Of a stretch of 64,000 nt of DNA, positions 53,608-64,000 are shown piece after piece. The notes below the pieces were generated by a model that was not told the DNA's origin, searched no databases, and was given only the letters and a program-made list of their open reading frames with translations. How positions within the stretch are numbered: position 1 is the stretch's first letter; each line of letters starts with the position of its first letter. The stretch covers positions 2,637,501 to 2,701,500 of the forward strand of contig NZ_CP016616.1 in the NCBI RefSeq assembly GCF_002741015.1, written 5' to 3'. Origin of the DNA: Microvirga ossetica. GTDB lineage: Bacteria; Pseudomonadota; Alphaproteobacteria; Rhizobiales; Beijerinckiaceae. A program made the translations under genes and the position numbers.

Positions 53608-53711
53608 AGAACGCGTCCGCTTGACCTTTCATCCCGCCTGCGGCAAGAGCATGGTTGAAGCCTGTGGCTGACCGCGGGCAACGATCTTTATTGCCTGAAG
53701 GAACCTCCGTC

Positions 53712-54890
53712 GTGCGGCGCTCCAGCTATCTTTTCACCAGTGAATCCGTTTCCGAGGGGCATCCGGACAAGGTTTGCGACCGGATCTCCGACGCCGTCGT
53801 CGATGCCTATCTGGCGGCAGAGCCCGAGGCCCGCGTGGCCTGCGAGACGCTTGCCACCACCAACCGCGTCGTCATCGCCGGTGAGGTGCGCGGTCCCGAT
53901 TCCATCACCAAGGACACGGTGATCGAGCTCGCCCGCGAGGCGATCAAGGATATCGGCTACGAGCAGGAAGGCTTCCACTGGAAGACCGCCGACGTCTCGG
54001 TCTATCTCCATGCCCAGTCGGCCCATATCGCCCAGGGCGTCGATGCCGCCGGCAACAAGGACGAGGGTGCCGGCGACCAGGGCATCATGTTCGGCTATGC
54101 CTGCAACGAGACCCCGGCGCTGATGCCGGCGCCGATCTACTACGCCCACAAGATCCTCGAGAACCTCACCGCCGCCCGCAAGGCCAAGACGGGCGACGCC
54201 GCCAAGCTCGGCCCCGACGCCAAGAGCCAGGTCACCCTGCGCTACGAGAACGGCAAGCCGGTCGCGGCGACGCAGATCGTTCTCTCGACCCAGCACCTGG
54301 ACGAGACCCTGTCCTCGGAGGACGTGCGCGCCATCGTCGAGCCCTATATCCGCGCGACGCTGCCGTCCGGCTGGATCTCGGCCGACACGATCTGGCACGT
54401 GAATCCCACCGGCAAGTTCGTCATCGGCGGACCCGACGGCGATTGCGGCCTCACCGGCCGCAAGATCATCGTCGACACCTATGGTGGTGCCGCTCCCCAT
54501 GGCGGCGGCGCCTTCTCAGGCAAGGACCCGACCAAGGTGGACCGCTCGGCCGCCTACGCTGCCCGCTATCTCGCCAAGAACGTGGTCGCCGCGGGCCTGG
54601 CCGAGAACTGCACCCTGCAGCTCTCCTACGCCATCGGCGTCGCCAAGCCCCTGTCGATCTATGTCGACCTGCACGGCACCGGCAAGGTGGATGAGGGCAA
54701 GCTCGAGGCTATCCTGATGGACGCCATGGACCTCTCGCCGCGCGGCATCCGCACCCATCTCGGCCTTAACCGGCCGATCTATGCCCGCACCTCGGCCTAT
54801 GGCCATTTCGGTCGCGCGCCGCAGGCCGATGGCGGCTTCTCCTGGGAGCGCACGGACCTCGCCGACCGTCTGAAGGCGGCCTTCCGCTAA
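53712..54890 (+). CDS. metK: S-adenosylmethionine synthase
   Basis: MetK makes SAM from Met and ATP. GTG 53712 with AAGGAA upstream starts a 392-residue protein; the earlier frame to 53655 is not homologous. Motifs: [36 protein letters not shown], and [20 protein letters not shown]. All metal- and ATP-binding residues are present. A GGCAA-n-TTGCC hairpin lies just before the ribosome binding site. Confidence 0.96.
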   Translation: MRRSSYLFTSESVSEGHPDKVCDRISDAVVDAYLAAEPEARVACETLATTNRVVIAGEVRGPDSITKDTVIELAREAIKDIGYEQEGFHWKTADVSVYLHAQSAHIAQGVDAAGNKDEGAGDQGIMFGYACNETPALMPAPIYYAHKILENLTAARKAKTGDAAKLGPDAKSQVTLRYENGKPVAATQIVLSTQHLDETLSSEDVRAIVEPYIRATLPSGWISADTIWHVNPTGKFVIGGPDGDCGLTGRKIIVDTYGGAAPHGGGAFSGKDPTKVDRSAAYAARYLAKNVVAAGLAENCTLQLSYAIGVAKPLSIYVDLHGTGKVDEGKLEAILMDAMDLSPRGIRTHLGLNRPIYARTSAYGHFGRAPQADGGFSWERTDLADRLKAAFR

Positions 54891-54938
54891 ACGATTCTCC
54901 GGCAGGCCGATCTGCGTCGGCGCCAGCGAGATTCTCAA

Positions 54939-54974
54939 GAAAAAAAGAGCCGGTTTCCGAAAGGGGCCGGCTCT
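54939..54974 (-). terminator. Terminator-like hairpin (minus orientation) after metK
   Basis: Stem AGAGCCGG/CCGGCTCT. The uninterrupted T run lies on the minus side, although metK and trmB are on the plus strand; on the plus strand the hairpin lacks a T tract. Confidence 0.5.
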
Positions 54975-55045
54975 CAATGTATGATCCGGTCTAAACGCCG
55001 GATTCCGATGAACCAGATCGTGATGTCTTCAGGAGCATGTGTCCG

Positions 55046-55729
55046 ATGAGCGAAGCCTCCGAACGGGCCGGCGCCTTCTTCGGGCGCCGGAAAGGCAAGA
55101 AGCTTCGCGCCGGCCAGGACGAGCTGGTCCAGAGTCTTCTGCCCGCGATCCGCGCAATTCCGGGCCGCGACCTCCCGAGCCAGTTCCCGAACCAGGAGGC
55201 ACGGCAAACCTGGCTCGAGATCGGATTCGGCGGCGGCGAGCATCTTGCTGCCCAGGCCCGCGCACACCCCGACGTCAACTTCCTCGGCTGCGAGCCCTTC
55301 GTGAACGGCATGGCGAAGCTTTTGGCCGCGATCGAGCACGAGCGTCTCGACAATGTCCGCGTCTGGGACGACGACGTCACCGAGCTGCTGCCGACCCTGC
55401 CGGATGCCTCCTTCGACCGGGTCTACATCCTCTATCCCGATCCCTGGCCGAAACGCCGGCAGCGCAAGCGCCGCCTCGTGTCCGACGAGATGCTCGAGAC
55501 GCTTGCCCGCGTGATGAAACCTGGAGCCGAGCTGCGCTTCGCCAGCGACATCGACGATTATATCGGCTGGGTGCTCGCCCGAGCCCTGCGCTCCCCGCAT
55601 TTCCGCTGGAAAGCCTCTCGCTCCGACGACTGGCGCCGGCCTTACGAGGGCTGGCCGGGCACCCGCTACGAGGCCAAGGCGATCCGCGAAGGCCGCGTGC
55701 CGAGCTACCTGACCTTCGTCCGGATCTGA
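55046..55729 (+). CDS. trmB: tRNA (guanine-N7-)-methyltransferase
   Basis: TrmB methylates G46 of tRNAs. 227 residues from ATG 55046 (AGGAG 10 bases upstream; the ATG at 55037 is too close). Motifs [14 protein letters not shown] and [17 protein letters not shown] define the family. Complete. Its order with metK and rimP matches rhizobial genomes. Confidence 0.95.
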   Translation: MSEASERAGAFFGRRKGKKLRAGQDELVQSLLPAIRAIPGRDLPSQFPNQEARQTWLEIGFGGGEHLAAQARAHPDVNFLGCEPFVNGMAKLLAAIEHERLDNVRVWDDDVTELLPTLPDASFDRVYILYPDPWPKRRQRKRRLVSDEMLETLARVMKPGAELRFASDIDDYIGWVLARALRSPHFRWKASRSDDWRRPYEGWPGTRYEAKAIREGRVPSYLTFVRI

Positions 55730-55735
55730 TCCCTA

Positions 55736-55840
55736 AAGCATCGGACCCGAAAGTGGATTGCGCTTTTGGGATCCATTCGATGCTTCTTTTCTTTGTGGGC
55801 GCGGAAAACCGGGTCCACTTTTCCGCGCCCAACGATGCGC
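55736..55840. repeat. Pair of palindromic GCATCG repeats
   Basis: 55736-55785 (AAGCATCGGACCC ... GGGATCCATTCGATGCTT) and 55797-55830 (GGGCGCGGAAAA/TTTTCCGCGCCC) followed by CGATGCGC. Confidence 0.7.
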
Positions 55841-55875
55841 CAGAGGGCCTATGGGGCCGTGCTTTTCGTAGGACC

Positions 55876-55904
55876 CTTGCTTTTTTTGCCTTGAATCGGT
55901 ATAT
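55876..55904 (+). promoter_or_regulatory. Promoter of the rimP-nusA operon
   Basis: CTTGCT (55876-55881) and GTATAT (55899-55904) are spaced by 17 bases, close to the alphaproteobacterial CTTGAC-N17-CTATAT. Transcription would begin near 55911. Confidence 0.65.
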
Positions 55905-55946
55905 CTGCGCTGTCAGCTCTGGTTGCAGCGTCAAGCTGCTGGTCGA

Positions 55947-55976
55947 GAGTGGGCCCCCCGGGGTCCGCTCTTTTTT
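55947..55976 (+). terminator. Attenuator-like terminator in the rimP leader
   Basis: GAG-T-GGGCCCC and GGGGTCC-G-CTC pair around a tight loop, followed by six Ts. It lies between the promoter and rimP, so some transcripts should stop before the operon. Confidence 0.65.
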
Positions 55977-56007
55977 ATTGCTTGGACCCCGGAGCGTGCG
56001 GAGAGCC

Positions 56008-56622
56008 ATGACAAACGAACGTGACAAGCGGCTGATTACGGAGAGCGGCGTCGCCGCCCGTGTGGCGGCCATCGTCGAGCCTGTGATCGAGGACCTGGGC
56101 TTCAATCTCGTGCGGGTGCGGGTCACCGGTACGAATGGATGCACCGTACAGATCATGGCCGAAAGGCCGGACGGCACCATGTCGGTGACCGATTGCGAAA
56201 CGGTGAGCCGGGCGATCTCGCCGGTCCTCGACCTCGAGGATCCCATCGCCACCGCCTACCACCTGGAAATCTCCTCGCCGGGGATCGACCGGCCGCTCGT
56301 GCGCGCCAGCGACTTCGAGCGCTGGACCGGCTACGATGCGAAGATCGAGATGGCCGTGCCGGTGGAGGGCCGCAAGCGCTACCGGGGTTTCCTCCGGGGT
56401 GTCGAGGACGGGATGCTCGTGATCGAGCTGCCGGACGTGAAGGAGGGCCTCGAGCCCATCGCCCGCGTGCCGCTGACGGATCTCGGCGAGGCGCATCTCG
56501 TTCTTACCGATGACCTGATCCGTGAATCGCTGCGCCGGGGAACCGCGCCGACCACGGACGACCTTGACGAAGATACGGATGTGGTGGAGGCGCCCGAGCC
56601 GCGCGGCCCGTCCAACGCATGA
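56008..56622 (+). CDS. rimP: Ribosome maturation factor RimP
   Basis: RimP aids 30S assembly. 204 residues from ATG 56008. Motifs: [34 protein letters not shown], and [20 protein letters not shown]. The acidic C-terminal tail ([13 protein letters not shown]) is longer than in E. coli. First gene of the transcription/translation operon. Confidence 0.95.
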   Translation: MTNERDKRLITESGVAARVAAIVEPVIEDLGFNLVRVRVTGTNGCTVQIMAERPDGTMSVTDCETVSRAISPVLDLEDPIATAYHLEISSPGIDRPLVRASDFERWTGYDAKIEMAVPVEGRKRYRGFLRGVEDGMLVIELPDVKEGLEPIARVPLTDLGEAHLVLTDDLIRESLRRGTAPTTDDLDEDTDVVEAPEPRGPSNA

Positions 56623-56739
56623 TCCGGTGAAGTGGATACCGGTTCACCGGTAAGATCATGCGGAAACCAAAGGAATAAGGGTGGGATGCGGTCAAACGCA
56701 TCCCGCACCGAGACGAAACCGAATTAAGGAGCGACCTCG

Positions 56740-58359
<1,620 letters not shown>

Positions 58360-58372
58360 ACCGGCTATGGTT

Positions 58373-58484
58373 AGCGCATCGTGCGGAAAAGTGGTCCCGG
58401 TTTTCCGCGCCGGGCGATGCGCAGGCAAAGAGAATGAGCTTCGGATTGATCCCAAAAGTGGGGTCCACTTTTGGGTCCGAAGCT
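58373..58484. repeat. Pair of palindromic GCATCG repeats before ylxR
   Basis: 58373-58422 (AGCGCATCGTGCGGAAAA ... CGATGCGC) and 58437-58484 (AGCTTCGGA ... TCCGAAGCT with CCCAAAAGTGG/CCACTTTTGGG arms) between nusA and the next gene. Confidence 0.7.
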
Positions 58485-58503
58485 CGAAGCGAGGTCAGCA
58501 CCC

Positions 58504-59175
58504 GTGCCGCGGCATGAACCGGAGCGCACTTGCATCGTCACCCGCGAGGCTCAGAGCCCCGCGGGACTGATCCGCTTCGTCCTCGGGCCCGACAATCAGG
58601 TCGTGCCCGATCTCCGGCACAAGCTGCCGGGCCGAGGCGTCTGGGTCACGGCCCGTTTCGACAAGGTGGAGGAGGCGGCCAAACGTCGCCTCTTCTCCCG
58701 CGCCTTCAAGACCGAGGCCAGGGCTTCCGAAACCCTCGCCGCGGACATCGAATCCCTCCTCCGGGAGGATCTGCGCCAGGGCCTTTCGCTCGCCAACAAG
58801 GCCGGATCGGTGACCACCGGCTTCCATAAGGTCGAGTCGGCCATCACGGATAAGCCCATCGTTGCCCTTATTCATGCCGCAGAAGCGGCCGAAGATGGGC
58901 GAAGAAAATTGGCGAACCAGTTGCGAAAACGCCTCGGCGAGGCAATATCTAGCTTTCCGGTCATCCAAGAATTGTCGATTGACGAATTGGATTTGGCATT
59001 AGGCCGGTCACATGTGATACATGCTGCCCTCGTCGCGGGCGCTGGGAGCGACGGCTTTCTGAACCGCTGGCATCGTTACCGCTCTTTTCGCGGCACCGAC
59101 GCCGATCAAACTGGCCTCGGAAACGGGACCGGCGAACCCACGATTTTGAAACCCGCAGGAACTGAGGCGGAATGA
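58504..59175 (+). CDS. YlxR RNA-binding protein with L7Ae-like C-terminal domain
   Basis: 223 residues, start at GTG 58504 (GAGG upstream); the TTG at 58471 lies in a repeat. N-terminal YlxR/DUF448 fold ([33 protein letters not shown]) and a C-terminal region with [14 protein letters not shown] typical of the L7Ae-type partner. Members sit between nusA and infB and bind RNA. The end overlaps infB. Confidence 0.85.
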   Translation: MPRHEPERTCIVTREAQSPAGLIRFVLGPDNQVVPDLRHKLPGRGVWVTARFDKVEEAAKRRLFSRAFKTEARASETLAADIESLLREDLRQGLSLANKAGSVTTGFHKVESAITDKPIVALIHAAEAAEDGRRKLANQLRKRLGEAISSFPVIQELSIDELDLALGRSHVIHAALVAGAGSDGFLNRWHRYRSFRGTDADQTGLGNGTGEPTILKPAGTEAE

Positions 59176-62036
59176 CTGATACGAAAAACCAGGGCGACAA
59201 GACTCTCCACGTGTCGTCCAAGACGCTTTCTCTGAAGCGACCCGTCGAACAGGGCGTGGTGCGCCAAAGCTTCTCCCATGGCCGGTCGAAGTCGGTCGTG
59301 GTGGAGACGGTCAAGCGTCGCCCTGCTGTCGGTCCCGGTAACGGGGCCAAGGACGAGAGACCCGCGCCGCAGCAGGCTGCGGCTCCCGCCGCTGCGCCCA
59401 AGACGGCGGCGGCGAGCCCGAAGCCGGCGGCTCCGGCTCAGGGCGGACGTCCGCAGCGCAACAACGCTCCGAATACGCCTCGCTCCGGCGGCATGGTGTT
59501 GCAGACGCTCTCCGAACAGGAGCGCGATGCGCGCATGAATGCGCTCGTCGATGCGCGCCGCCGCGATGAGGAAGATCGCAAGCGGCAGGTCGAAGAGGAT
59601 GCCCGCCGCGCCGAGCGCGAGGCCGCCGAGGCCAAGGACCGTGAAGCTGCCGAGGCCCGCAAGCGCGAGGAAGACGAGCGCCGCCGCCAGGACGATGAGC
59701 GCAAGCGCCGCGCCGAGGACGAGGCCCGCCGCCGCCTGGGCGAAGAGGCCCCGCGCCAGTCTTCCGCACCGGCTCCGGCCGGTCGTGGACCCGGCTCCGA
59801 CCGGCCCCGTTCCGATGGTCCCCGTCCTGCCGGCCGTTTCGACGGCCCGCGTACGGGACCTCGCTCGGACGGTCCGCGTACGGGCGGCTATGGCGGTCAA
59901 CGCAGTGGTGGTGGCACCATGGGCGGCCGTCCGCCGAGCCTGAACCATATGGCGCGCCCTGCCGCGCCGGTCGCGCCCGATCCGGAAACGGCAAAGCCCA
60001 ATGTCCGCACGGTTGCTCCCGTCGCAGCCCGCGCCGTCGTGGCGGACGAGGAGGAGGGTGCACGCACCATCCGTCGTCCCGGCGTCGCGGCCAAGCCCGC
60101 GGCCCTGCCGAAGACGCCCAAGACCGCTCCCGGCGAGGAAAAGCGCCGCGGCCGTCTGACCCTGGCCAACGCGACCTCGGGCGAGGACGAGCGCACCCGC
60201 TCGCTCGCCTCCTTCCGCCGCCGCAATCAGCGTCTCATGGGCCACCGCCAGGTGGAACAGAAGGAAAAGATCGCCCGAGAGGTGACGATTCCTGAGACGA
60301 TCACCATCCAGGAGCTCGCCAACCGCATGTCGGAGCGCGCCGTGGACGTGATCAAGTTCCTGATGAAGCAGGGCGAGATGCACAAGATCACCGACGTGAT
60401 CGATGCCGATACCGCGCAGCTCGTCGCGGAGGAGCTCGGCCACACGGTGAAGCGCGTCGCGGAATCGGACGTCGAGGAAGGCCTCTTCGATACGCCGGAC
60501 GTTGACGAGAACCTCGTCACCCGTCCGCCGGTCGTGACCATCATGGGTCACGTCGACCACGGCAAGACCTCGCTGCTCGACGCGATCCGCAAGACCAACG
60601 TGGTCTCGGGCGAAGCCGGCGGCATCACGCAGCATATCGGCGCCTATCAGGTGACCTCGCCGCTCGGCGGCAAGATCACCTTCATCGATACGCCCGGCCA
60701 CGCGGCCTTCACGGCCATGCGCGCCCGCGGCGCCAAGGTGACGGATATCGTGGTGCTGGTGGTGGCGGCCGATGACGGCGTCATGCCGCAGACCGTTGAG
60801 GCAATCAACCACGCGCAGGCGGCCGGCGTGCCGCTGATCGTGGCGATCAACAAGATTGACAAGCCCGATGCCAACCCGCAGCGGGTTCGCACCGAGCTCT
60901 TGCAGCACTCCATCGTCGTCGAGTCGATGGGTGGCGAAACCCTGGAATTCGAGGTCTCCGCCAAGACGGGCGACGGTCTCGAGACCCTTCTCGAAGGTCT
61001 CCAGCTGCAGGCAGAGATCCTCGAGCTCAAGGCCAATGCCGAGCGCTCGGCGGAAGGCACCGTCATCGAGGCGAAGCTCGATCGCGGCCGTGGTCCCGTG
61101 GCCACCGTGCTCGTGCAGCGCGGCACGCTCCGCACCGGCGACATCGTCGTGGCCGGCGCCGAATGGGGCCGCGTGCGCGCCCTGATCAACGATCTCGGCG
61201 CCAACGTGAAGGAGGCCGGTCCCTCGGTTCCGGTCGAGGTCCTGGGCTTCAACGGCACGCCCGAGGCCGGCGACCGCGTGGCGGTGGTCGAGTCGGAAGC
61301 CCGTGCCCGCGAGGTCACCGAGTACCGCACCCGCCAGAAGCGCGAGCGTCAGGCGGCCCGCATGGGCTCGTCCGGACGGACGCTCGCCGACATGATGCGC
61401 GACCTCAAGGCCGGAGCCGGCCGCAAGGAGTTCCCGCTCGTGGTCCGGGCCGACGTGCAGGGCTCGGCGGAAGCCATCATCGGTTCGCTGGAGAAGGTGG
61501 GCAACGATGAAGTTGCAGCCCGGATCGTCCAGGCCGGCGTCGGCGGCATCTCGGAATCCGATGTCACCCTGGCGGAAGCCTCGGGCGCCATCATCCTCGC
61601 CTTCAACGTGCGTGCCCACAAGGAAGCACGTGAGGCGGCCGAGCGCGCCGGCATCGAGATCCGCTACTACAACATCATCTACGATCTCGTGGATGACGTG
61701 AAGGCGGCCATGTCCGGCCTGCTCGCTCCGACGCTGCGCGAAGAGCGGCTCGGCGAGGCGCAGATCCTCGAGGTGTTCAACGTGTCCAAGGTCGGCAAGA
61801 TCGCCGGCTGCCGCGTCCTCGACGGCGTGGTCCAGCGCGGCGCCCATGTCCGCCTGATCCGCGACAACGTGGTGATCCACGAAGGCAGGCTCTCGCAGCT
61901 CAAGCGCTTCAAGGACGACGCCCGCGAGGTTACGTCGGGCCAGGAATGCGGCATGTCCTTCGAGAACTACCAGGACATGCGCGTTGGCGACCTCATCGAG
62001 TGCTACCGCGTGGAAGAAGTGAAGCGGACGCTGTAA
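59172..62036 (+). CDS. infB: Translation initiation factor IF-2
   Basis: IF-2 brings initiator tRNA to the ribosome using GTP. 954 residues. A long N-terminal region is rich in Pro, Ala, Arg and charged helix ([18 protein letters not shown]), typical of alphaproteobacteria. The GTPase domain starts [19 protein letters not shown], with [15 protein letters not shown] and NKIDKPD; domains III and IV follow. ATG 59172 overlaps the ylxR stop. Confidence 0.97.
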   Translation: MTDTKNQGDKTLHVSSKTLSLKRPVEQGVVRQSFSHGRSKSVVVETVKRRPAVGPGNGAKDERPAPQQAAAPAAAPKTAAASPKPAAPAQGGRPQRNNAPNTPRSGGMVLQTLSEQERDARMNALVDARRRDEEDRKRQVEEDARRAEREAAEAKDREAAEARKREEDERRRQDDERKRRAEDEARRRLGEEAPRQSSAPAPAGRGPGSDRPRSDGPRPAGRFDGPRTGPRSDGPRTGGYGGQRSGGGTMGGRPPSLNHMARPAAPVAPDPETAKPNVRTVAPVAARAVVADEEEGARTIRRPGVAAKPAALPKTPKTAPGEEKRRGRLTLANATSGEDERTRSLASFRRRNQRLMGHRQVEQKEKIAREVTIPETITIQELANRMSERAVDVIKFLMKQGEMHKITDVIDADTAQLVAEELGHTVKRVAESDVEEGLFDTPDVDENLVTRPPVVTIMGHVDHGKTSLLDAIRKTNVVSGEAGGITQHIGAYQVTSPLGGKITFIDTPGHAAFTAMRARGAKVTDIVVLVVAADDGVMPQTVEAINHAQAAGVPLIVAINKIDKPDANPQRVRTELLQHSIVVESMGGETLEFEVSAKTGDGLETLLEGLQLQAEILELKANAERSAEGTVIEAKLDRGRGPVATVLVQRGTLRTGDIVVAGAEWGRVRALINDLGANVKEAGPSVPVEVLGFNGTPEAGDRVAVVESEARAREVTEYRTRQKRERQAARMGSSGRTLADMMRDLKAGAGRKEFPLVVRADVQGSAEAIIGSLEKVGNDEVAARIVQAGVGGISESDVTLAEASGAIILAFNVRAHKEAREAAERAGIEIRYYNIIYDLVDDVKAAMSGLLAPTLREERLGEAQILEVFNVSKVGKIAGCRVLDGVVQRGAHVRLIRDNVVIHEGRLSQLKRFKDDAREVTSGQECGMSFENYQDMRVGDLIECYRVEEVKRTL

Positions 62037-62144
62037 AAAAGCCTCCGTTTTCGTCCCACAATCGCCTATCGATCGTCATGGCCGGGTCGCTCCCGGCCAT
62101 GATCCCTTTTGATCGATCCGGTCCAATCCCGGAGATTTAAGACA

Positions 62145-62582
62145 ATGGCCAAACGTTTCGAACAAACCGCCGGACCCACCCAGCGCCAGCAGCGCGTGGC
62201 CGAGCTTATCCGTCATGCGCTCGCCGAGGTCCTCTCGCGGGGAGACCTGCAGGACGAGGTGCTGACGAAAAACGTCATCACCATCCCCGAGGTACGCATG
62301 TCGCCGGACCTGAAGCTGGCGACAGCCTATGTCATGCCGCTCGGCGGCCGGGACGAGGCGGCCGTGATCAAGGCGCTGGACAAGAACAAGAAGATCCTGC
62401 GCCAGGAGGTCGCCCGTCGGGTGAGCCTGAAATTCGCTCCGGACCTGCGCTTCCTTCGGGACGAGAGCTTCGACGAGGCCGCGCGGATCGACGCGCTGCT
62501 CCGCACGGAACGGGTGGCCCGCGATACAGGCAGACCCGGCCCCGCCGTGCCCGAGGACGACAAGGACGAGCAGGATTCATGA
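62145..62582 (+). CDS. rbfA: Ribosome-binding factor A
   Basis: RbfA assists 16S rRNA maturation in the cold. 145 residues from ATG 62145 (GGAG upstream). KH-like core: [75 protein letters not shown]. The tail is acidic. The stop overlaps truB. Confidence 0.95.
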   Translation: MAKRFEQTAGPTQRQQRVAELIRHALAEVLSRGDLQDEVLTKNVITIPEVRMSPDLKLATAYVMPLGGRDEAAVIKALDKNKKILRQEVARRVSLKFAPDLRFLRDESFDEAARIDALLRTERVARDTGRPGPAVPEDDKDEQDS

Positions 62583-63499
62583 TCGAAGATCGCCCCGTGC
62601 GGCGCCCCCAGGGGGACAGGCCCAAGAAGCGCGACGTCAACGGATGGATCATCCTCGACAAGGGCGTCGGCATGACCTCGACCCATGCGGTCGCCGTCGT
62701 CAAGCGCGGCCTCTCCGCCAAGAAGGCGGGACATGCCGGCACCCTCGACCCCCTCGCCTCCGGCATCCTGCCGATCGCGCTGGGGGAGGCGACCAAGACG
62801 GTTCCCTTCGTCATGGACGGGCGCAAATCCTACGTCTTCACCGTGGCCTGGGGTGAGGAAACCACCACGGACGACACCGAGGGAGAGGTGGTCGAGCGGA
62901 CGGACAAGCTGCCGGACCCGGCCGAGATCGAGGCCCATCTTCCCCGCTTCACCGGGCAGGTGCAGCAGGTGCCGCCACGCTTTTCCGCGATCAAGATCGC
63001 CGGCGAGCGCGCCTATGACCTCGCCCGCGATGGCGAGGTGGTGGAACTGCAGGCGCGCACGGTCGAGATCGACCGCCTGTCCCTGATCCACCACGCAGGC
63101 AACCGCTCGGTGATCGAGGCCGATTGCGGCAAGGGCACCTATGTGCGCGCCATTGCCCGCGATCTCGGCCGCGCACTCGGCTGCCTCGGGCATATCGCGG
63201 CGCTCCGGCGCACCCGCGTCGGACCGTTCACTGAGCACGAGGCGGTCACCGTGGATGACATCGCCACCGATCCGGCAGCGCTACGCCCGGTGGAGACGGC
63301 CTTGAGCGAGATCCCGTCGATCGCGGTCAGCCGCGACATGGCCGGGCGACTGATGCGCGGCCAGTCGATCATCCTGCGCGGACGCGAGGCGCCGCTCTCC
63401 GGCAAGGTCTACGCCACCTGCAACGGGATCCTCGTCGCCGTCGGCGACGTGGAGCGCGGCGAGCTCGTGCCTCACCGGGTGTTCAATCTGGGCGTTTGA
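62579..63499 (+). CDS. truB: tRNA pseudouridine synthase B
   Basis: TruB makes pseudouridine 55 in the tRNA T loop. 306 residues from ATG 62579. Catalytic Asp in [19 protein letters not shown], the [19 protein letters not shown] motif, and [12 protein letters not shown]. Complete. Coupled to rbfA (ATGA). Confidence 0.96.
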   Translation: MIEDRPVRRPQGDRPKKRDVNGWIILDKGVGMTSTHAVAVVKRGLSAKKAGHAGTLDPLASGILPIALGEATKTVPFVMDGRKSYVFTVAWGEETTTDDTEGEVVERTDKLPDPAEIEAHLPRFTGQVQQVPPRFSAIKIAGERAYDLARDGEVVELQARTVEIDRLSLIHHAGNRSVIEADCGKGTYVRAIARDLGRALGCLGHIAALRRTRVGPFTEHEAVTVDDIATDPAALRPVETALSEIPSIAVSRDMAGRLMRGQSIILRGREAPLSGKVYATCNGILVAVGDVERGELVPHRVFNLGV

Positions 63500-63540
63500 A
63501 GCACGTCATCCTGGACGAAGCGCAGCGGAGATCAGGGATC

Positions 63541-63710
63541 AAGTACAGAATAGAGCACTGGGACCCTCCCCACCCCTCTCAGGCCTGCCTGAGAAAACAC
63601 CCGACTTGCGGCGCGGGAGAGTTGGAGCGGGGTGTGAGCGCGAACCTATCAAGCTCCGGCGCCAGCCCCCCTCCCTGGCCCTCCCCCACAAGGAGGGAGG
63701 GGAATAGCGC
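63541..63710. repeat. CTCCCC-type intergenic repeats before rpsO
   Basis: CCCTCCCCACCCCTC ... and CCCTCCCCCACAAGGAGGGAGGGG form an interrupted dyad similar to 36718 and 40265. The gap 63500-63961 holds no other gene; the segment 63711-63961 is the rpsO leader. Confidence 0.5.
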
Positions 63711-63961
63711 CTCATCCTGCAAATGGTCGATCCTACTCCAAACCGGCCCATCCCATTGCTCCGCTTGGGAAAAACGATTTCTCTGGCGCTCGGACGCTTT
63801 TCGTGTATGGTGCGCCATCTTTTCGACGGCTCATGCTTCGAAAGACGCGTCCGAGTTCGGACCGCGCTGGACGACATCCCGGCCCGGCCCTTCCGGAGGC
63901 CCCTGACCTGAAGCCCTGAAGGCGAAGGTCTCCTGACAAAACCAACCTGAAAGGATTGACG

Positions 63962-64000
63962 ATGTCGATTACGGCTGAGCGCAAGAACGCGCTTGTGAAG
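63962..64000 (+). CDS. rpsO: 30S ribosomal protein S15 (5' end only)
   Basis: The first 13 codons (MSITAERKNALVK) match S15, which binds 16S rRNA early in 30S assembly. AAAGGA precedes the ATG. The gene runs off the right edge. Its place behind truB is universal in this group. Confidence 0.92.
   Translation, partial: MSITAERKNALVK

Noticed and set aside
53608..53711. SAM riboswitch before metK
   Set aside because: No SAM-I, SAM-II or SAM/SAH consensus segments could be found; only a simple hairpin is visible.
59106..61880. 924-codon minus-strand frame opposite infB
   Set aside because: High-GC codon bias creates long open frames opposite real genes; this one has no ribosome binding site and a composition of a shadow (D, A, H, G, R rich), while infB on the plus strand is unmistakable.

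Overview
The window is high-GC DNA from an alphaproteobacterium of the order Hyphomicrobiales (Rhizobiales). Evidence for this is the irrA-fabA-fabB-fabI cluster, the Fur/Mur-plsC-miaB-phoH-ybeY-corC-lnt-xre-metK-trmB-rimP-nusA-infB-rbfA-truB-rpsO order, the NepR/EcfG/HWE-kinase stress module, and the paired GCATCG palindromes and CTCCCC repeats between genes. A Methylobacteriaceae (Microvirga-like) host is my best guess, made from memory of gene style and not from a search.

Region 1 (1-7.3 kb) is patchy accessory-looking DNA. It holds a decayed general-stress-response locus (NepR with a canonical EcfG promoter, an EcfG stump fused to the ATPase end of an HWE kinase), secreted proline-rich proteins, a broken GNAT acetyltransferase and an FAD-oxidoreductase stump. 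It also holds a complete groES-groEL operon with a perfect CIRCE operator at its predicted transcription start, and a cupin protein.

Region 2 (7375-21251) is an integrated mobile island of about 13.9 kb. It is bounded by a 44-bp direct repeat with one mismatch; the right copy is the 3' end of an intact tRNA-Leu(CAG), next to a complete tyrosine integrase. Cargo includes a lipoprotein, a uracil-DNA-glycosylase-like protein, a serine recombinase, a translationally coupled zinc-finger / helical protein / ParB-like trio, RNase HI with an in-frame amber codon, a helical protein of unknown function and a SAM methyltransferase. The ParB-like gene is split by an IS21-family element with a perfect 8-bp target duplication, and an IS630-family element with an A7 frameshift site also lies in the island. 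Integrase stumps at the left boundary and inside the island, each preceded by the same paired-box motif, point to repeated integration at this tRNA.

Region 3 (21.4-64 kb) is dense core chromosome. It contains a complex I NDUFA9-like protein, an EI24/CysZ-like membrane protein, a flavin amine oxidase, a Crp/Fnr regulator, a single-domain response regulator, a 2-hydroxyacid dehydrogenase and an EamA transporter. These are followed by Irr with unsaturated fatty acid synthesis, a PAS-GAF-PAS-GGDEF-EAL protein, MurJ, TrpS, Nfu, TsaB-RimI-Mur-PlsC, a LysR/DUF1127 pair, GST, the miaB-to-lnt cluster, metK, trmB, and the rimP-nusA-ylxR-infB-rbfA-truB-rpsO operon. That last operon has a sigma70-type promoter followed by an intrinsic terminator in its leader, which suggests attenuation.

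I found no CRISPR array, rRNA gene or recognisable defence system. The most unusual content is the tRNA-Leu island: its boundary architecture, its uncharacterised coupled operon and the fossil record of earlier integrations.
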